Source: Nitrospirota bacterium (GTDB lineage Bacteria; Nitrospirota_A; Leptospirillia; Leptospirillales; Leptospirillaceae). From it: 64,000 bases of DNA. The notes under the pieces are model-generated. The model searched no databases. It had not been told where the DNA came from and saw only the letters and a program-made list of their open reading frames with translations. The stretch is taken from assembly GCA_021838585.1 (NCBI GenBank), contig JAKCDE010000001.1, forward strand, positions 124,001 through 188,000, in the 5' to 3' direction. The position numbers and the translations under genes were made by a program. How positions within the stretch are numbered: the stretch's first letter is position 1; the number at the start of each line of letters is the position of its first letter. This document shows, piece after piece, positions 27,822 through 37,269 of this stretch.

Positions 27822-29289
27822 GCCGGCTCCTTTCTCCTCCGAACTGTTCTTCAAGTCGCCTGACCGCGTCCCGGAACCGGTCTCCGCGTTCCTCATACCC
27901 GTGGAACATGTCGTAGCTTGAGCAGGCGGGAGACAGAAGAACGGTCTCCCCCGAATCGGCGACTGAAAACGCGCGGGCGACCGCCTCGTAGAAGTCCGAT
28001 GCTTCTTCCACCGCCACATAAGGAGAAAGTTCCTGTCGGATCTTTTCGCGCGCCTCCCCGAGGACCACCACTTCCTTGACATGACGCCGGATCCCCGGAA
28101 CAAGCGGCAGATAGGATCCTCCCTTGTCGCGGCCTCCCATGATCAGGACGGTGTTCGGTTTCTCCGCATCGGAAAGTCCGGCCAAAGCGGCCTCGACCGC
28201 CCCGACATTCGTCGCTTTCGAATCATTGACGAAGGTCACCCCCCGGACCGTGCCGATCCTCTCCATCCGGTGCGGAAGGCCCGTGAATGTGGCGATTCCG
28301 CGTTCCAGGAGTTCCATCGGGACCATCCGTCCTTGTCCCTCCAGAAAAAGGAGCACGGCCAGAAGGGAAAATCCGAGATTCTGTTGATTTCCGCCTCCCG
28401 ACAACAGGAATTTTTCCGTGGAGATAGGGCGTCCTGGGGATATACCCGTCACACCCGCGATCTCCATCCGGTCCGGAAGAATCCGGAGAACGGGCGCTTC
28501 GCCGAAATCGGCCCCGGATGCGTCCGCCCGGATGACAAAAGCCGCTCTGGCTGAGCCGATGGAACGTCCGGTCCGGTAATCCTCCTGATCTCCGTTCCAG
28601 ATCACCGTCGTATCCGGACCGAAAAGGGAGACGGCCCTCATCTTGGCCCCCCGGTACAGCGAGTACTCTCCGTAGCGGTCAAGGTGATCGGGCGTGATGT
28701 TGAGCAGGAGATAAAGAGCCGGAGAGAAGGACTGCATCGATTCTGTCTGGAAGCTCGAAACCTCGATGACCCCGACATCGTACGGAGAGGGTCGGCCCTT
28801 TCCGAGCGCCTCCCGGACATTCCTGACCCCCTCCGACAGGGGGGTTCCGAAGTTCCCGCCGACGAAGGGCTTCCATCCCGCTTCCGTGAGGAGATGGGCC
28901 ACGAGGGCCGTCGTGGTGGACTTTCCGTTCGTTCCAGCAATCGCGATGATGGGGTGGGGCCAGAGGGAGGCCGCCCACTCGAGCTCTCCCCGAACCTGCG
29001 GAAGCGGCGGTGCCACCACCTCTCCGGACCAGCGGATCGGGGGAACGCCCGGACTCACCAGGACGGGGGAGGACCATTCCCGGATCCAGGGTCCGATCTT
29101 CCTGTCGGAGAGAATCCGTCCCCCGTGCCGTCTGAGAGCCTCCCACGGAGGTGTCGAAAAGGCTCCGGAATCATCGTCGACCACCGAGACGGACGCCCCG
29201 AGATCAAGTGCCAGGTTCGCGGCGGCGAGTCCCGAACGCCCCCCTCCGACCACCAGCACATCCGACCCCCTGCCGATAAATCCTTCCAT
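27793..29289 (-). CDS. murD: UDP-N-acetylmuramoylalanine--D-glutamate ligase
   Basis: Adds D-Glu to UDP-MurNAc-L-Ala. The 498-residue protein has VVGGGRSGLAAA (14-25), ATP loop IAGTNGKSTTTAL, VIEVSSFQ, LNITPDHLDRY and FVNDSKATNVGAVEAAL, then MGGRDKGG. About 50 residues longer than usual, with the additional length in the middle domain. ATG 29289 follows a strong GGAGGAG. Twelve bases after the mraY stop. Confidence 0.95.
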   Translation of the reverse strand: MEGFIGRGSDVLVVGGGRSGLAAANLALDLGASVSVVDDDSGAFSTPPWEALRRHGGRILSDRKIGPWIREWSSPVLVSPGVPPIRWSGEVVAPPLPQVRGELEWAASLWPHPIIAIAGTNGKSTTTALVAHLLTEAGWKPFVGGNFGTPLSEGVRNVREALGKGRPSPYDVGVIEVSSFQTESMQSFSPALYLLLNITPDHLDRYGEYSLYRGAKMRAVSLFGPDTTVIWNGDQEDYRTGRSIGSARAAFVIRADASGADFGEAPVLRILPDRMEIAGVTGISPGRPISTEKFLLSGGGNQQNLGFSLLAVLLFLEGQGRMVPMELLERGIATFTGLPHRMERIGTVRGVTFVNDSKATNVGAVEAALAGLSDAEKPNTVLIMGGRDKGGSYLPLVPGIRRHVKEVVVLGEAREKIRQELSPYVAVEEASDFYEAVARAFSVADSGETVLLSPACSSYDMFHGYEERGDRFRDAVRRLEEQFGGERSRRAPDHRHEV

Positions 29290-29300
29290 GGCTCCTCCCC

Positions 29301-30374
29301 CTATCGGAGCTTGAATGTCGAAAGCGCGATCAGCGCCAGAACCACCGAGACGATCCAGAAACGGACGATGACCTTGGGCTCGGAGACGCCCCCCAGCTCA
29401 AAGTGATGATGGATGGGGGCCATCCGGAAGATCCGCTTTTTCCTGAGCTTGTAAGAGCCGACCTGCAGGATGACTGAAAGGGCCTCCGCCACAAACACCC
29501 CGCCGACGATCAGGAGAAGCAGCTCCTGGCGCGTGACGATCGCGGCCATGCCGATCGCCCCCCCGATGGCCAGAGATCCCGTATCTCCCATGAATACCTG
29601 GGCCGGATAGGTATTGAACCACAGGAATCCCAGAGCGGCCCCCACCATCGCCCCCATGACCACGGCGAGCTCCCCGGCCCCCGGAACCTCGAGAATTTTC
29701 AGATAGGTGGCAAAAAGATGGTGCCCCACGAGGTAGCTGATCACCACGAAGGAAAGGCTCACGACGATCGTGGGGCCGATGGCCAGTCCATCGAGACCGT
29801 CGGTCAGGTTCACGGCGTTCGCGGTCCCGACCAGCACCAGAACCAGAAAAGGTACAAAGAAGGCCCCCAGGGCGGGATTCAAGGTCTTGAAGAAGGGAAC
29901 CACGATCCGGGTATCGCCTGGAAGAGTACTCAGAAACCATAAGGACAGGAGAAGGGCCACGCCGATCTGAAGAGAGAACTTCTGACGGGCGGACAATCCT
30001 TTCGATCTCTTTCTGACGACCTTCAGGTAATCGTCCGCGAAACCGATCGCCCCGTTCGCCAGGAAACTGGCCACGACCATCCAGACGTACCGATTGGTGA
30101 GGTCGGCCCAGAGCAGAACGGAAAACAAAAGCGAGCCGGTAATGAGGACCCCCCCCATCGTCGGGGTTCCTTTTTTGGAAAGATGGCTTTGGGGACCGTC
30201 GTCACGAACCTCCTGTCCGATCTGGAGCCGCCGGAGGGCCCGGATCAGGAGGGGTCCCATCAGAAGGGCAAAGGCAAGGGCCGTCAGGGTGGCGTAGATC
30301 GAGCGAAAGGTGATGTACCGGAATACATTGAGGACCGGGACCATGTGATGGAGGTAGAATAGCTGATAAAGCAC
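29301..30374 (-). CDS. mraY: phospho-N-acetylmuramoyl-pentapeptide transferase
   Basis: Polytopic membrane enzyme that forms lipid I on undecaprenyl phosphate. The 357-residue protein has KKGTPTMGG, the [13 protein letters not shown] catalytic Asp block, [21 protein letters not shown] and the His-rich [12 protein letters not shown] loop. GTG 30374 is used, four bases after the murF stop, with AAGGGA upstream. Confidence 0.96.
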   Translation of the reverse strand: MLYQLFYLHHMVPVLNVFRYITFRSIYATLTALAFALLMGPLLIRALRRLQIGQEVRDDGPQSHLSKKGTPTMGGVLITGSLLFSVLLWADLTNRYVWMVVASFLANGAIGFADDYLKVVRKRSKGLSARQKFSLQIGVALLLSLWFLSTLPGDTRIVVPFFKTLNPALGAFFVPFLVLVLVGTANAVNLTDGLDGLAIGPTIVVSLSFVVISYLVGHHLFATYLKILEVPGAGELAVVMGAMVGAALGFLWFNTYPAQVFMGDTGSLAIGGAIGMAAIVTRQELLLLIVGGVFVAEALSVILQVGSYKLRKKRIFRMAPIHHHFELGGVSEPKVIVRFWIVSVVLALIALSTFKLR

Positions 30375-30377
30375 GGC

Positions 30378-31793
30378 CTATATCCCTTCAAGAAGAGGCG
30401 CCACGACCTCTTCGAGTTTCATCCCGCGCGACCCCTTGACCAGAAGAATGTCCCCACCCTCAGGTCCACGGCTCACACCCAGGTCCCTGGCGAATTCCTC
30501 GGCATCCCGGATCCGGTCCGGATCTCCTCCCTCCGCCCGGAACCCTCTTTCGAAAGCCGGTCTTTCCATACCCCGATACCAGATGCGGTCGATACCCGTC
30601 CGCGCGGCCTGTCGTCCCGATGCCTCATGGAAAGCCCCGCTCTCCTCCCCCAGCTCCAGCATGTCTCCCAGGATGGCGAAGGAGCGGGACCCCGGGCGCA
30701 GCGTTCGCTCCCGGGCCAGCCAGTCGAGAGCCTCCCGCATCGAAGCCGGGTTGGCGTTGTAGTGATCGAGAAGAAGCAGGAGTCCCGACGGAAGAACTTT
30801 CCTCTCCATTCGCCCCGGCAGACCCTCGTAACCGGCCAGGCGGGCCGCTCCCTCCGCCGGGGGGACACCGAGAGCCCGGAGAGTGATGAGGGCCAGAAGG
30901 CTGCACCAGGCCAGCGCCAGTGAAGGCCGGGAAAGGGGAAGGTCAACCCCCCATTCCTCCACATGAAGAATCATCCCGGGGGCACTCCGGAGATGGGCGA
31001 CGACCGTTCCCGGCAGGGTCGGTTCCTCTCCAATGGAACCGAGCAAAAGAGTCCGGGAATGGTCCCCGAAGAGGGAATCTGTCCCGAAGGAGCGGCGGAC
31101 CGGTTCGGGAAGCACCCGGGTTCCCCCGGGAAGGACCTCCCGGAGAAGCTTCGACTTTTCACCCCAGACGGATTCGACCGACCCGAGGTTCTCGAGATGG
31201 CCTGGGGCGATGGCGGTGACGATTCCGACGTCGGCCTTGAGCAGGGGAGCCAGATAATCAATGTCGCCTGTCTTTCTCACCCCCGCCTCGAGGACGCAAT
31301 GGGCCCTTTCTTTAGGCCAAGAGAGAAGGGTGAGAGGAACCCCGATTTCGTTGTTCTCGTTTCCTTGGCTGGCGTGCACCCCGCCTTCCGCCACAAGCCC
31401 CCGGCGTACGAGTTCCCGGGTCGTGGTCTTTCCCACAGATCCCGTGAGCGTCACCAGGCGGTGACCCATCCTCCGGTGAGCCTCAAGGGCGAGCGTGGCC
31501 AGACCTCTGAGGGCGAGAACGGTGTCAGCCACCACGAGCTGGGGAAGAGGAGAGTTTGGGACGGGGCGCTGAACAACGGCAAAGACGGCTCCTTTCAAGC
31601 GGGCGTCTTCGAGATGCGCATGGCCGTCCGTTCGCGCCCCGGGAATTGCCACAAAAACATCCCCTTCGACGATCAGACGGGAATCGCTGCGCGCGTTGAT
31701 CCAGTCGGCCTTCGAAGGCGGTCCTGGGGACTCCTTCCAGACCCCTCCCAGCGCTTCCCGTGTCATTTCGGGGGAGACGGCGGGCGTCGTCAC
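30378..31793 (-). CDS. murF: UDP-N-acetylmuramoyl-tripeptide--D-alanyl-D-alanine ligase
   Basis: Adds D-Ala-D-Ala to the UDP-MurNAc-tripeptide. With GTG 31793, which overlaps the murE stop (GTGA), the protein has 471 residues. Motifs are DSRLIVEGDVFVAIPG, VTLTGSVGKTTTREL, NENNEIGVPLTLL, LEAGVRKTGDID and LLDHYNANPASM. The segment expected as YNANPxSM is intact. The open frame upstream to 31826 lies within murE and is not needed. Confidence 0.95.
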   Translation of the reverse strand: MTTPAVSPEMTREALGGVWKESPGPPSKADWINARSDSRLIVEGDVFVAIPGARTDGHAHLEDARLKGAVFAVVQRPVPNSPLPQLVVADTVLALRGLATLALEAHRRMGHRLVTLTGSVGKTTTRELVRRGLVAEGGVHASQGNENNEIGVPLTLLSWPKERAHCVLEAGVRKTGDIDYLAPLLKADVGIVTAIAPGHLENLGSVESVWGEKSKLLREVLPGGTRVLPEPVRRSFGTDSLFGDHSRTLLLGSIGEEPTLPGTVVAHLRSAPGMILHVEEWGVDLPLSRPSLALAWCSLLALITLRALGVPPAEGAARLAGYEGLPGRMERKVLPSGLLLLLDHYNANPASMREALDWLARERTLRPGSRSFAILGDMLELGEESGAFHEASGRQAARTGIDRIWYRGMERPAFERGFRAEGGDPDRIRDAEEFARDLGVSRGPEGGDILLVKGSRGMKLEEVVAPLLEGI

Positions 31794-33325
31794 GATTTGG
31801 CATCCCCGGCCAAGCTGGCGAGACACTCCCGGGCCACGAGCCTGTCGTCAAAGGAGGTCTTGGTCTTTCCAAGAATCTGATAGGGTTCGTGCCCCTTCCC
31901 GGCAATCAGGACGGCGTCCCCCGGACCCGCTTCCGCGATAGCCCTGGCGATGGCTGCCTTCCGGTCCTCTTCCCTTATGAAGTCCTTCCCGGATTCCCGT
32001 ATTCCTGGGACAACTTCGTCCATGATCGCACCAGGATCCTCTGTCCGGGGATTGTCCGAGGTCAGAATCACAAGATCCGACAGCTCCCCGGCCACCCGCC
32101 CCATCCGGGGACGCTTGCCCCGGTCCCGGTCCCCCCCGCATCCGAAGACGGTGATGATGCGGCCCGCCGTCAGAGGACGCAGGGCCGTGAGGATATTCCT
32201 CAGGGCGTCGTCGGTATGGGCGTAGTCCACGATCACCGCAAACGGCCCACCGGGATTGACCCTTTCGAAGCGTCCGGGAACCCCGGACAAGCTCCGGATT
32301 CCCTTTTCGATCCCATCCGAAGAAACCCCCATAAGGAGGGCGCATCCGATGGAACCCATGAGATTCTGGAGATTGAAGTCTCCCGGAAGGGCGGAGGCGA
32401 CGTGAACCCCCCCTCCGGGAATCCGGACCGTTCCCTCGATTCCATCGAGGGTGATCCGAACCTCGCCGGGGTGGATGTCGAAGGCGGGATCGTGTCCGTA
32501 GGACAGACATTCGCGTCCTTCCCGCCGAAGCCTTTCCAGAAGCCTTCTTCCATAAGGATCGTCGCCGTTTACCACCGCGGGAGGGCGGCCTCCGTCAGGG
32601 TTGCTCCAGAAGATCAAACGGGACTTGGCGAGGAAGTAGTCCTCGAAGGTCTTGTGGTAGTCGAGATGATCCCGGGTGAGATTCGTAAAATGAACGGCCG
32701 AAAAATACGTTCCTGCCACTCGCTCCTGGTCGAGGGCATGGGAGGATACCTCCATGGAGATCGCCCCCAGACCATTTTTCCGTGCCTGGGCAAAGGATTC
32801 CTGAAGGAAAAGAGCTCCGGGAGTCGTCTGAGGGGCTTCAACCAGACCCTCCCCCAGGTCGAACCAGACCGTTCCGATCAGTCCGCTCCTTATCCCTCCG
32901 GCCGAAAGAATCTCCCGGGTCAGAAAGCTCGAGGTCGTTTTACCGTTTGTTCCCGTGACCCCGACGATCTTTAGGCTCCGGCTGGGACAGTCCCACCAAG
33001 CGGAGGCTATGACTCCGGTGGCCTCCTGGATATCCGGAACGGCGCAGAGTGGGAGACTCGCCCCCCACTCTCCAAGCCTTCGAGATACGGAAGAAAGGTG
33101 CAACTCGGGAACCAGGAGAAGTGCCGCGCCTTTCGAGACCGCCTCCCGAAGATGCCCTTCCTCATAGCGGGTTCCGCACCGGAGAATAAAAAGGGCCCCC
33201 GGCACCACCATCCGCGAATCGTCCGCAAGACCCGTGAGCTCCTCGGGGAAGCTTCCCGTCGCCGGAGGCGGGAGAAAGCGCTTCATCCAATCCCGTCCCT
33301 TTTTCAAACCCTCAAAATTGCCCAT
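31790..33325 (-). CDS. murE: UDP-N-acetylmuramoyl-L-alanyl-D-glutamate ligase MurE
   Basis: Adds the third residue of the stem peptide. Taken from ATG 33325 (GGAG upstream) it has 511 residues. The motifs are DSRMVVPGALF, VGVTGTNGKTTSSFLTREIL, LTRDHLDYHKTFEDYF, VIVDYAHTDDAL and the C-terminal TSDNPRTEDP. The DNPR motif marks meso-diaminopimelate as substrate, as in Gram-negative bacteria. Another ATG lies 13 codons further in; the choice is not certain. Confidence 0.95.
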   Translation of the reverse strand: MGNFEGLKKGRDWMKRFLPPPATGSFPEELTGLADDSRMVVPGALFILRCGTRYEEGHLREAVSKGAALLLVPELHLSSVSRRLGEWGASLPLCAVPDIQEATGVIASAWWDCPSRSLKIVGVTGTNGKTTSSFLTREILSAGGIRSGLIGTVWFDLGEGLVEAPQTTPGALFLQESFAQARKNGLGAISMEVSSHALDQERVAGTYFSAVHFTNLTRDHLDYHKTFEDYFLAKSRLIFWSNPDGGRPPAVVNGDDPYGRRLLERLRREGRECLSYGHDPAFDIHPGEVRITLDGIEGTVRIPGGGVHVASALPGDFNLQNLMGSIGCALLMGVSSDGIEKGIRSLSGVPGRFERVNPGGPFAVIVDYAHTDDALRNILTALRPLTAGRIITVFGCGGDRDRGKRPRMGRVAGELSDLVILTSDNPRTEDPGAIMDEVVPGIRESGKDFIREEDRKAAIARAIAEAGPGDAVLIAGKGHEPYQILGKTKTSFDDRLVARECLASLAGDAKS

Positions 33326-33414
33326 ACGCTCCGCTCCTGTCCTGTGGTCCCGCCATTGTAAAGAAAGTTTATCCCGCATCCCATGACGCAGCGCACAGTT
33401 TTCTCTTTTTTTTC

Positions 33415-35118
33415 TTACCGGTCCTGCGGGAGGTCGACCTGGGCCACCGTCCCTCCGGACAAACCCGGAGAACTGGCAGGAATCCGGAAATGGACGAGGG
33501 CCATTTCCGCCACCTTTCTGAAAAGAGGGGCTGCCACGGTCCCTCCCCAGGAAATTCCCTTCGGCTGGATCACGACAACCAATACCACGAGCCTCGGGTT
33601 GTCCACAGGGAGGATGCCGACAAAGGAGTCGACCGTCCGGGTTCGGGAATAAACGTGCCGGTCGGGGTCGTAAACCTCGGCCGTTCCAGTTTTTCCTGCG
33701 ACATTAAAGCCGGTGATAGCCGCATTTGCCCCTGTCCCGTCGGGCGAGACGACCCCCGTCAAAAGGGACAGGATTGTCCGGGAGGTCTTCTCCGAAATGA
33801 CACGCCGCACCAGACGGGGTTGATGGGTGTATAAAAGTCTCCCGTCCGGACTCACGACGCGTGACACCAGATAGGGCCGCATCAGGCGTCCTCCGTTGGC
33901 AATGGCGCTGACGGCCGTCGCAAGCTGGATGGGAGTGACCCCGATCTCTTGCCCCATGGCGATGGTGTAAAGGGATCGCTTTGACCAGCGACTGCTTCCC
34001 CGAAACAGGCCGCGGGATTCCCCTGGAAAATCGATCCCGGTCTTTTCTCCGAAGCCAAATGATCGGATGTATCTCTCAAAGGTGGCCGGACCGAGCCGCA
34101 GGGCCACCTGCGAAATCCCGATGTTGCTCGAATGGGCGAGAATTCCCCCGAGGGAGAGCGTCCCATAGGGTTCCGCATCGTGCAGGAAACCTCCAGGTAT
34201 CGGCATCGCTCCGTTGTAGCAAAAGAAGGTGTCTGCCGGGGAGACCCGGTTCTCGTTCAGCGCAGCGCTAGCCGTCACCAGCTTGAAGATGGAGCCAGGT
34301 TCGTAGACGAGCGAGACCCCCGGGGTCGGTCCCGCCCAGCGCCCTGAAACCCGGGAGGCGAGTGCCAGGAGCGCCCCGGTCTTGGGGTCCATGACCACCA
34401 CGATGCCTCCTTCGGCATCCACCGCACGCAGTTCTTCATCGAGGACGTCCTGGGAATATTCCTGGAGGCTCGCAACCAGAGTCGTTTCAATCGTATTTCC
34501 CGAAAGAGATTCCGAATTGGCCGACTCCGTCTGAAAGTAGGAACGGCCTCGCGCAGAGACTTCCCGGACAACCTTTCCTTCTTTTCCCCTGAGAAATCCG
34601 TCGTACCCTTTTTCAATTCCCGAGACGGGTGTTCCGTCAGAACGGATCCGGCCAAGGACAGAACGAAAAATGGAGCCGTAAGGATAGGTCCGTCGCTTTT
34701 CCGAAAGAATGTAAAGTCCCCGGATCCGTCTTCCGATCCGTTTTTTTTCAGCCTCGCTGATCCCGTGCTTGATCCAGACGAATCTCCTGCGGACCGAGAT
34801 CTTTTTCCGGATCTCCTCCGGGGGCATTCCGAGAACGGGACCGAGCTGTGCCGCAAGGAGAGAGGGATTCTGGTAGCGTCGGATCTGAAGAGGGTCCGCA
34901 GCCAGACTTGAGACGGTCCGGTTGTCGGCCAAAGGGCGTCCATCCGCTGACAGAATCATTCCACGGGCTCCCTCCACTGTGGCAAGGCGCTCCCGTTCGC
35001 TCCGGGACAGGGTGAGATACAGAGGGGAATCGAGGACCTGAAGGATGAAGAGCCGTCCGAAGATAACGGCAAAGCCTGCCATGACGATGATGACCGCAAA
35101 CGTTGTCCGTCTCTTCAT
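33415..35118 (-). CDS. ftsI: septal peptidoglycan transpeptidase FtsI (PBP3)
   Basis: Class B penicillin-binding protein for septal cross-linking. The 567-residue protein has one N-terminal transmembrane anchor (about 8-27) and a pedestal domain with RGMILSADGRPLA. The transpeptidase domain has catalytic Ser276 and Lys279 (EPGSIFK), SSN (330-332) and KTG (476-478). No PASTA domains. Located between ftsL and murE, 58 bases after ftsL. Confidence 0.95.
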   Translation of the reverse strand: MKRRTTFAVIIVMAGFAVIFGRLFILQVLDSPLYLTLSRSERERLATVEGARGMILSADGRPLADNRTVSSLAADPLQIRRYQNPSLLAAQLGPVLGMPPEEIRKKISVRRRFVWIKHGISEAEKKRIGRRIRGLYILSEKRRTYPYGSIFRSVLGRIRSDGTPVSGIEKGYDGFLRGKEGKVVREVSARGRSYFQTESANSESLSGNTIETTLVASLQEYSQDVLDEELRAVDAEGGIVVVMDPKTGALLALASRVSGRWAGPTPGVSLVYEPGSIFKLVTASAALNENRVSPADTFFCYNGAMPIPGGFLHDAEPYGTLSLGGILAHSSNIGISQVALRLGPATFERYIRSFGFGEKTGIDFPGESRGLFRGSSRWSKRSLYTIAMGQEIGVTPIQLATAVSAIANGGRLMRPYLVSRVVSPDGRLLYTHQPRLVRRVISEKTSRTILSLLTGVVSPDGTGANAAITGFNVAGKTGTAEVYDPDRHVYSRTRTVDSFVGILPVDNPRLVVLVVVIQPKGISWGGTVAAPLFRKVAEMALVHFRIPASSPGLSGGTVAQVDLPQDR

Positions 35119-35176
35119 GGGAGGACCTTCGGGACGATGCGAAAACGAATCGTCCGGGATGGATGGTTAATCGACG

Positions 35177-35488
35177 CTACGGAAGATAAAGCACCTCTGC
35201 CGGCAAGGCTCTTTCAAGATGATTCGCCCGGGCGTATCCCCGTAACCGGGCCTCCCGTGTGAGGGCGATCATTTCTTCTTCGAGCTCCTTTTCCCGGGAT
35301 TCGGCCTTCGCGACCTCCGAATTCAGAAGGGTGACGCGCCTTTTGACCCGGACAGACTCGATACTGACGGACATCCCGACCAGAAGGCCGAGAATCCCGC
35401 ACACAAAGAACAGGAAGGCCAACGAACGTTTTTTCCAGAAAGGTGTTTGGCTAGCCTCCGCCAAAGGACACACCCCGCAGCCTGGCAC
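35177..35488 (-). CDS. ftsL: FtsL-like cell division protein
   Basis: A 103-residue bitopic protein with a basic N-terminus, a transmembrane segment (about 22-42, SLAFLFFVCGILGLLVGMSVS) and a heptad-like coiled coil (about 45-80). Sequence conservation in FtsL is weak, so the call rests on size, topology and its place between rsmH and ftsI. The start is uncertain: the GTG at 35488 overlaps rsmH by 38 bases and other GTG/TTG codons follow within 10 residues. FtsL forms a complex with FtsQ and FtsB and activates FtsWI. Confidence 0.8.
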   Translation of the reverse strand: MPGCGVCPLAEASQTPFWKKRSLAFLFFVCGILGLLVGMSVSIESVRVKRRVTLLNSEVAKAESREKELEEEMIALTREARLRGYARANHLERALPAEVLYLP

Positions 35489-36368
35489 TCCTCGATCGTG
35501 GATTTTCCCGGACCTCCGCCTCCCCTGGCGGAAGAGACTTTCGAAAAAGAAAGTTCGCCTCTCCCTCCGCCACCCATTGTCTGAAGGTCCGCTTCACGAT
35601 CCGGTCTTCTCCCGAGTGAAAGGTCAGAACCAAAAGCCTTCCCCCTTTTTCCGCGAGGACCTCCCGGGATCCGGAGAGCGATTTTTCGAGATTCTCATAC
35701 TCGCGGTTGACCCGGATCCGAAGAGCCATGAACACTCGGGTGGCCGGGTGCCGTTTGCTCCTGCGAAAGCCCTTCCGGTAATACACTCCGGAGACGAAGG
35801 CCGCCAGGTCGGTCGTCGTTCTGGGAAGACGCCCGGACTTTCTGGCCTGAACAAGGGCCCGGGCGATAGGAAGAGCCAACGGTTCGTCACCCTCGGCAAA
35901 AAGGTCGGCGAGATCATTTTCCGGCAATCGTTCCAGAAGATCCTCCGCCGTTTCTTCCGATGTCGTATCCAGGCGCATGTCCAGAGGGCCTTCTTCCGAA
36001 AAGGACAACCCCCGCTCTGACTCTCCCCCCTGAAGGGTTGACCACCCAAGATCGAACAGAATCCCCGAGACGGTGACTCCCGCCTCCCGCACGTGATGGG
36101 CGATCTCGGCGTTGTTCCCGCGAACTGTCACGATACGCCCGGAGTAACGGGATCCCGTCTCCTCCAGAAAGCGTTCCACGGCTTTTGCGTCCCGGTCGAT
36201 GGCCAGAACACACCCTCCCCGATCCAGGATCGCCCGCGTGTGCCCTCCTCCGCCAAGATTGGCGTCGACATACCACCGGTCCTGCCGAATGTCGAGCCAT
36301 TCGAGTGTTTCCAAGAGCATGACGGGACGATGGACCAGACTGCCCGGCTCTTCGGAATGCTCCTTCAA
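35451..36368 (-). CDS. rsmH: 16S rRNA (cytosine1402-N4)-methyltransferase
   Basis: SAM-dependent enzyme (MraW) modifying C1402 of 16S rRNA. The 305-residue protein starts HRPVMLLETLEWL and has the SAM motif VDANLGGGGHTRAIL. ILFDLGWSTLQ, the RLDT block, and TFHSGEDRIVKRTF are also seen. It overlaps the mraZ stop by four bases (ATGA), the universal mraZ-rsmH arrangement. Confidence 0.96.
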   Translation of the reverse strand: MKEHSEEPGSLVHRPVMLLETLEWLDIRQDRWYVDANLGGGGHTRAILDRGGCVLAIDRDAKAVERFLEETGSRYSGRIVTVRGNNAEIAHHVREAGVTVSGILFDLGWSTLQGGESERGLSFSEEGPLDMRLDTTSEETAEDLLERLPENDLADLFAEGDEPLALPIARALVQARKSGRLPRTTTDLAAFVSGVYYRKGFRRSKRHPATRVFMALRIRVNREYENLEKSLSGSREVLAEKGGRLLVLTFHSGEDRIVKRTFRQWVAEGEANFLFRKSLPPGEAEVRENPRSRSARLRGVSFGGG

Positions 36369-36808
36369 AAGAGTCCGGAGAGCTTCTGGGTGACAGACCG
36401 GACCTTTTCGGGGCCAGTCGCCGTCCCCAACCGTTCTCCGTTCCAGATTTCAAACTTGTGGAGAAGTCCCACAAACCAGACCTCGTGCTCAAGCCCTGCA
36501 TAGTCCCTGAGAGGCGGTGGCACAAGGATTCTGCCCTGGCGGTCCAGAACACCTTCCGAGGCCCATCCGACCATGAAACGAAGATAGGTCTTGAGGTCGT
36601 CGTTCATTTGCGGAAGCTCTTCCCATTTTCGCTCAAGTTCCGTCCAGGCCCCCTCCGGATAAACAACCAGACAGCCCTCGGGATCGACTGTCATCACGAG
36701 GCGAATCTCCTCCCTCCCGGCGTCCATTGCCTCTCGGAAGCGTTGGGGGATTGCGACCCTTCCCTTGGTATCCAGACTATGGAGAAACCGTCCACGGAAA
36801 AATCCCAT
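36365..36808 (-). CDS. mraZ: transcriptional regulator MraZ
   Basis: DNA-binding regulator of the division and cell-wall cluster. From ATG 36808 (GGGAGG upstream) it has 147 residues with two SpoVT/AbrB-like halves, each carrying the family motif: DTKGRVAIP (13-21) and DRQGRILVP (89-97). Direct TGGG repeats upstream are the expected binding sites, so it probably controls its own operon. The longer frame starting at 36838 would begin upstream of the predicted transcription start. Confidence 0.95.
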   Translation of the reverse strand: MGFFRGRFLHSLDTKGRVAIPQRFREAMDAGREEIRLVMTVDPEGCLVVYPEGAWTELERKWEELPQMNDDLKTYLRFMVGWASEGVLDRQGRILVPPPLRDYAGLEHEVWFVGLLHKFEIWNGERLGTATGPEKVRSVTQKLSGLF

Positions 36809-36819
36809 CACCCTCCCCC

Positions 36820-36842
36820 ACTTTTCCCCACTCTTCACCCAT
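36820..36842 (-). promoter_or_regulatory. MraZ-type operator (TGGG direct repeats)
   Basis: Between the -10 box and the mraZ ATG the minus strand has three TGGG units beginning at 36841, 36830 and 36820, spaced 11 and 10 bases, one per helical turn. In E. coli, MraZ binds three TGGGN repeats at 10-base period. A further pair (starting at 36887 and 36881) flanks the promoter upstream. Confidence 0.65.
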
Positions 36843-36843
36843 C

Positions 36844-36871
36844 ATTATAGAGAGAGGATTCAATCTGTCAA
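36844..36871 (-). promoter_or_regulatory. main promoter of the division/cell-wall cluster
   Basis: Minus strand consensus TTGACA (36871-36866), 16-base spacer and consensus TATAAT (36849-36844). It is the strongest sigma-70-type promoter in the window. Transcription would begin about 30 bases before mraZ, within the TGGG repeats. Confidence 0.8.
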
Positions 36872-37003
36872 CATTTTCCCACCCCCACTTTCATGATACG
36901 AACCTTAGGCGCAGACGGTCCGTAGGGGGTCTCATTGCTTGAAGAAGAAGGTCGGGTGTGAGAAAATAAGGACTGATAAGGACACCACGTCAGGAGGGAT
37001 CGA

Positions 37004-37240
37004 ATGCCTATCTATGAATATGCCTGTAACACGTGCGGAAATGTTTTTTCTGTCCTCCAGTCGATCAGGACCGGCCCAGGAGAAACAGAGTGCCAGAAAT
37101 GCAAGAGTCTTGATCTTCGAAAGATTCCCTCATCGTTTGCCAGTGCTGTGGCCGGAGCTCCCGGATCCGAATTCGCCCCACCCGCAACCCAGCCGTCCGG
37201 AGGTGGAGGATGTTGCGGCGGGGGATGTGGCTGCGGGTGA
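37004..37240 (+). CDS. FmdB-family zinc ribbon protein
   Basis: A 78-residue protein of the FmdB/CxxC regulatory family: MPIYEYACNTCGNVF with Cys8 and Cys11, then CQKC (Cys30, Cys33) forming a zinc ribbon. A Gly/Cys-rich tail ends GGGGCCGGGCGCG. Some members have been described as putative regulators of amide use; the actual role is unknown. ATG 37004 follows AGGAGG at ideal distance. The next gene begins 30 bases later. Confidence 0.88.
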   Translation: MPIYEYACNTCGNVFSVLQSIRTGPGETECQKCKSLDLRKIPSSFASAVAGAPGSEFAPPATQPSGGGGCCGGGCGCG

Positions 37241-37269
37241 GCGTCGACCTTTTTCGCGAAAGAAAACAA

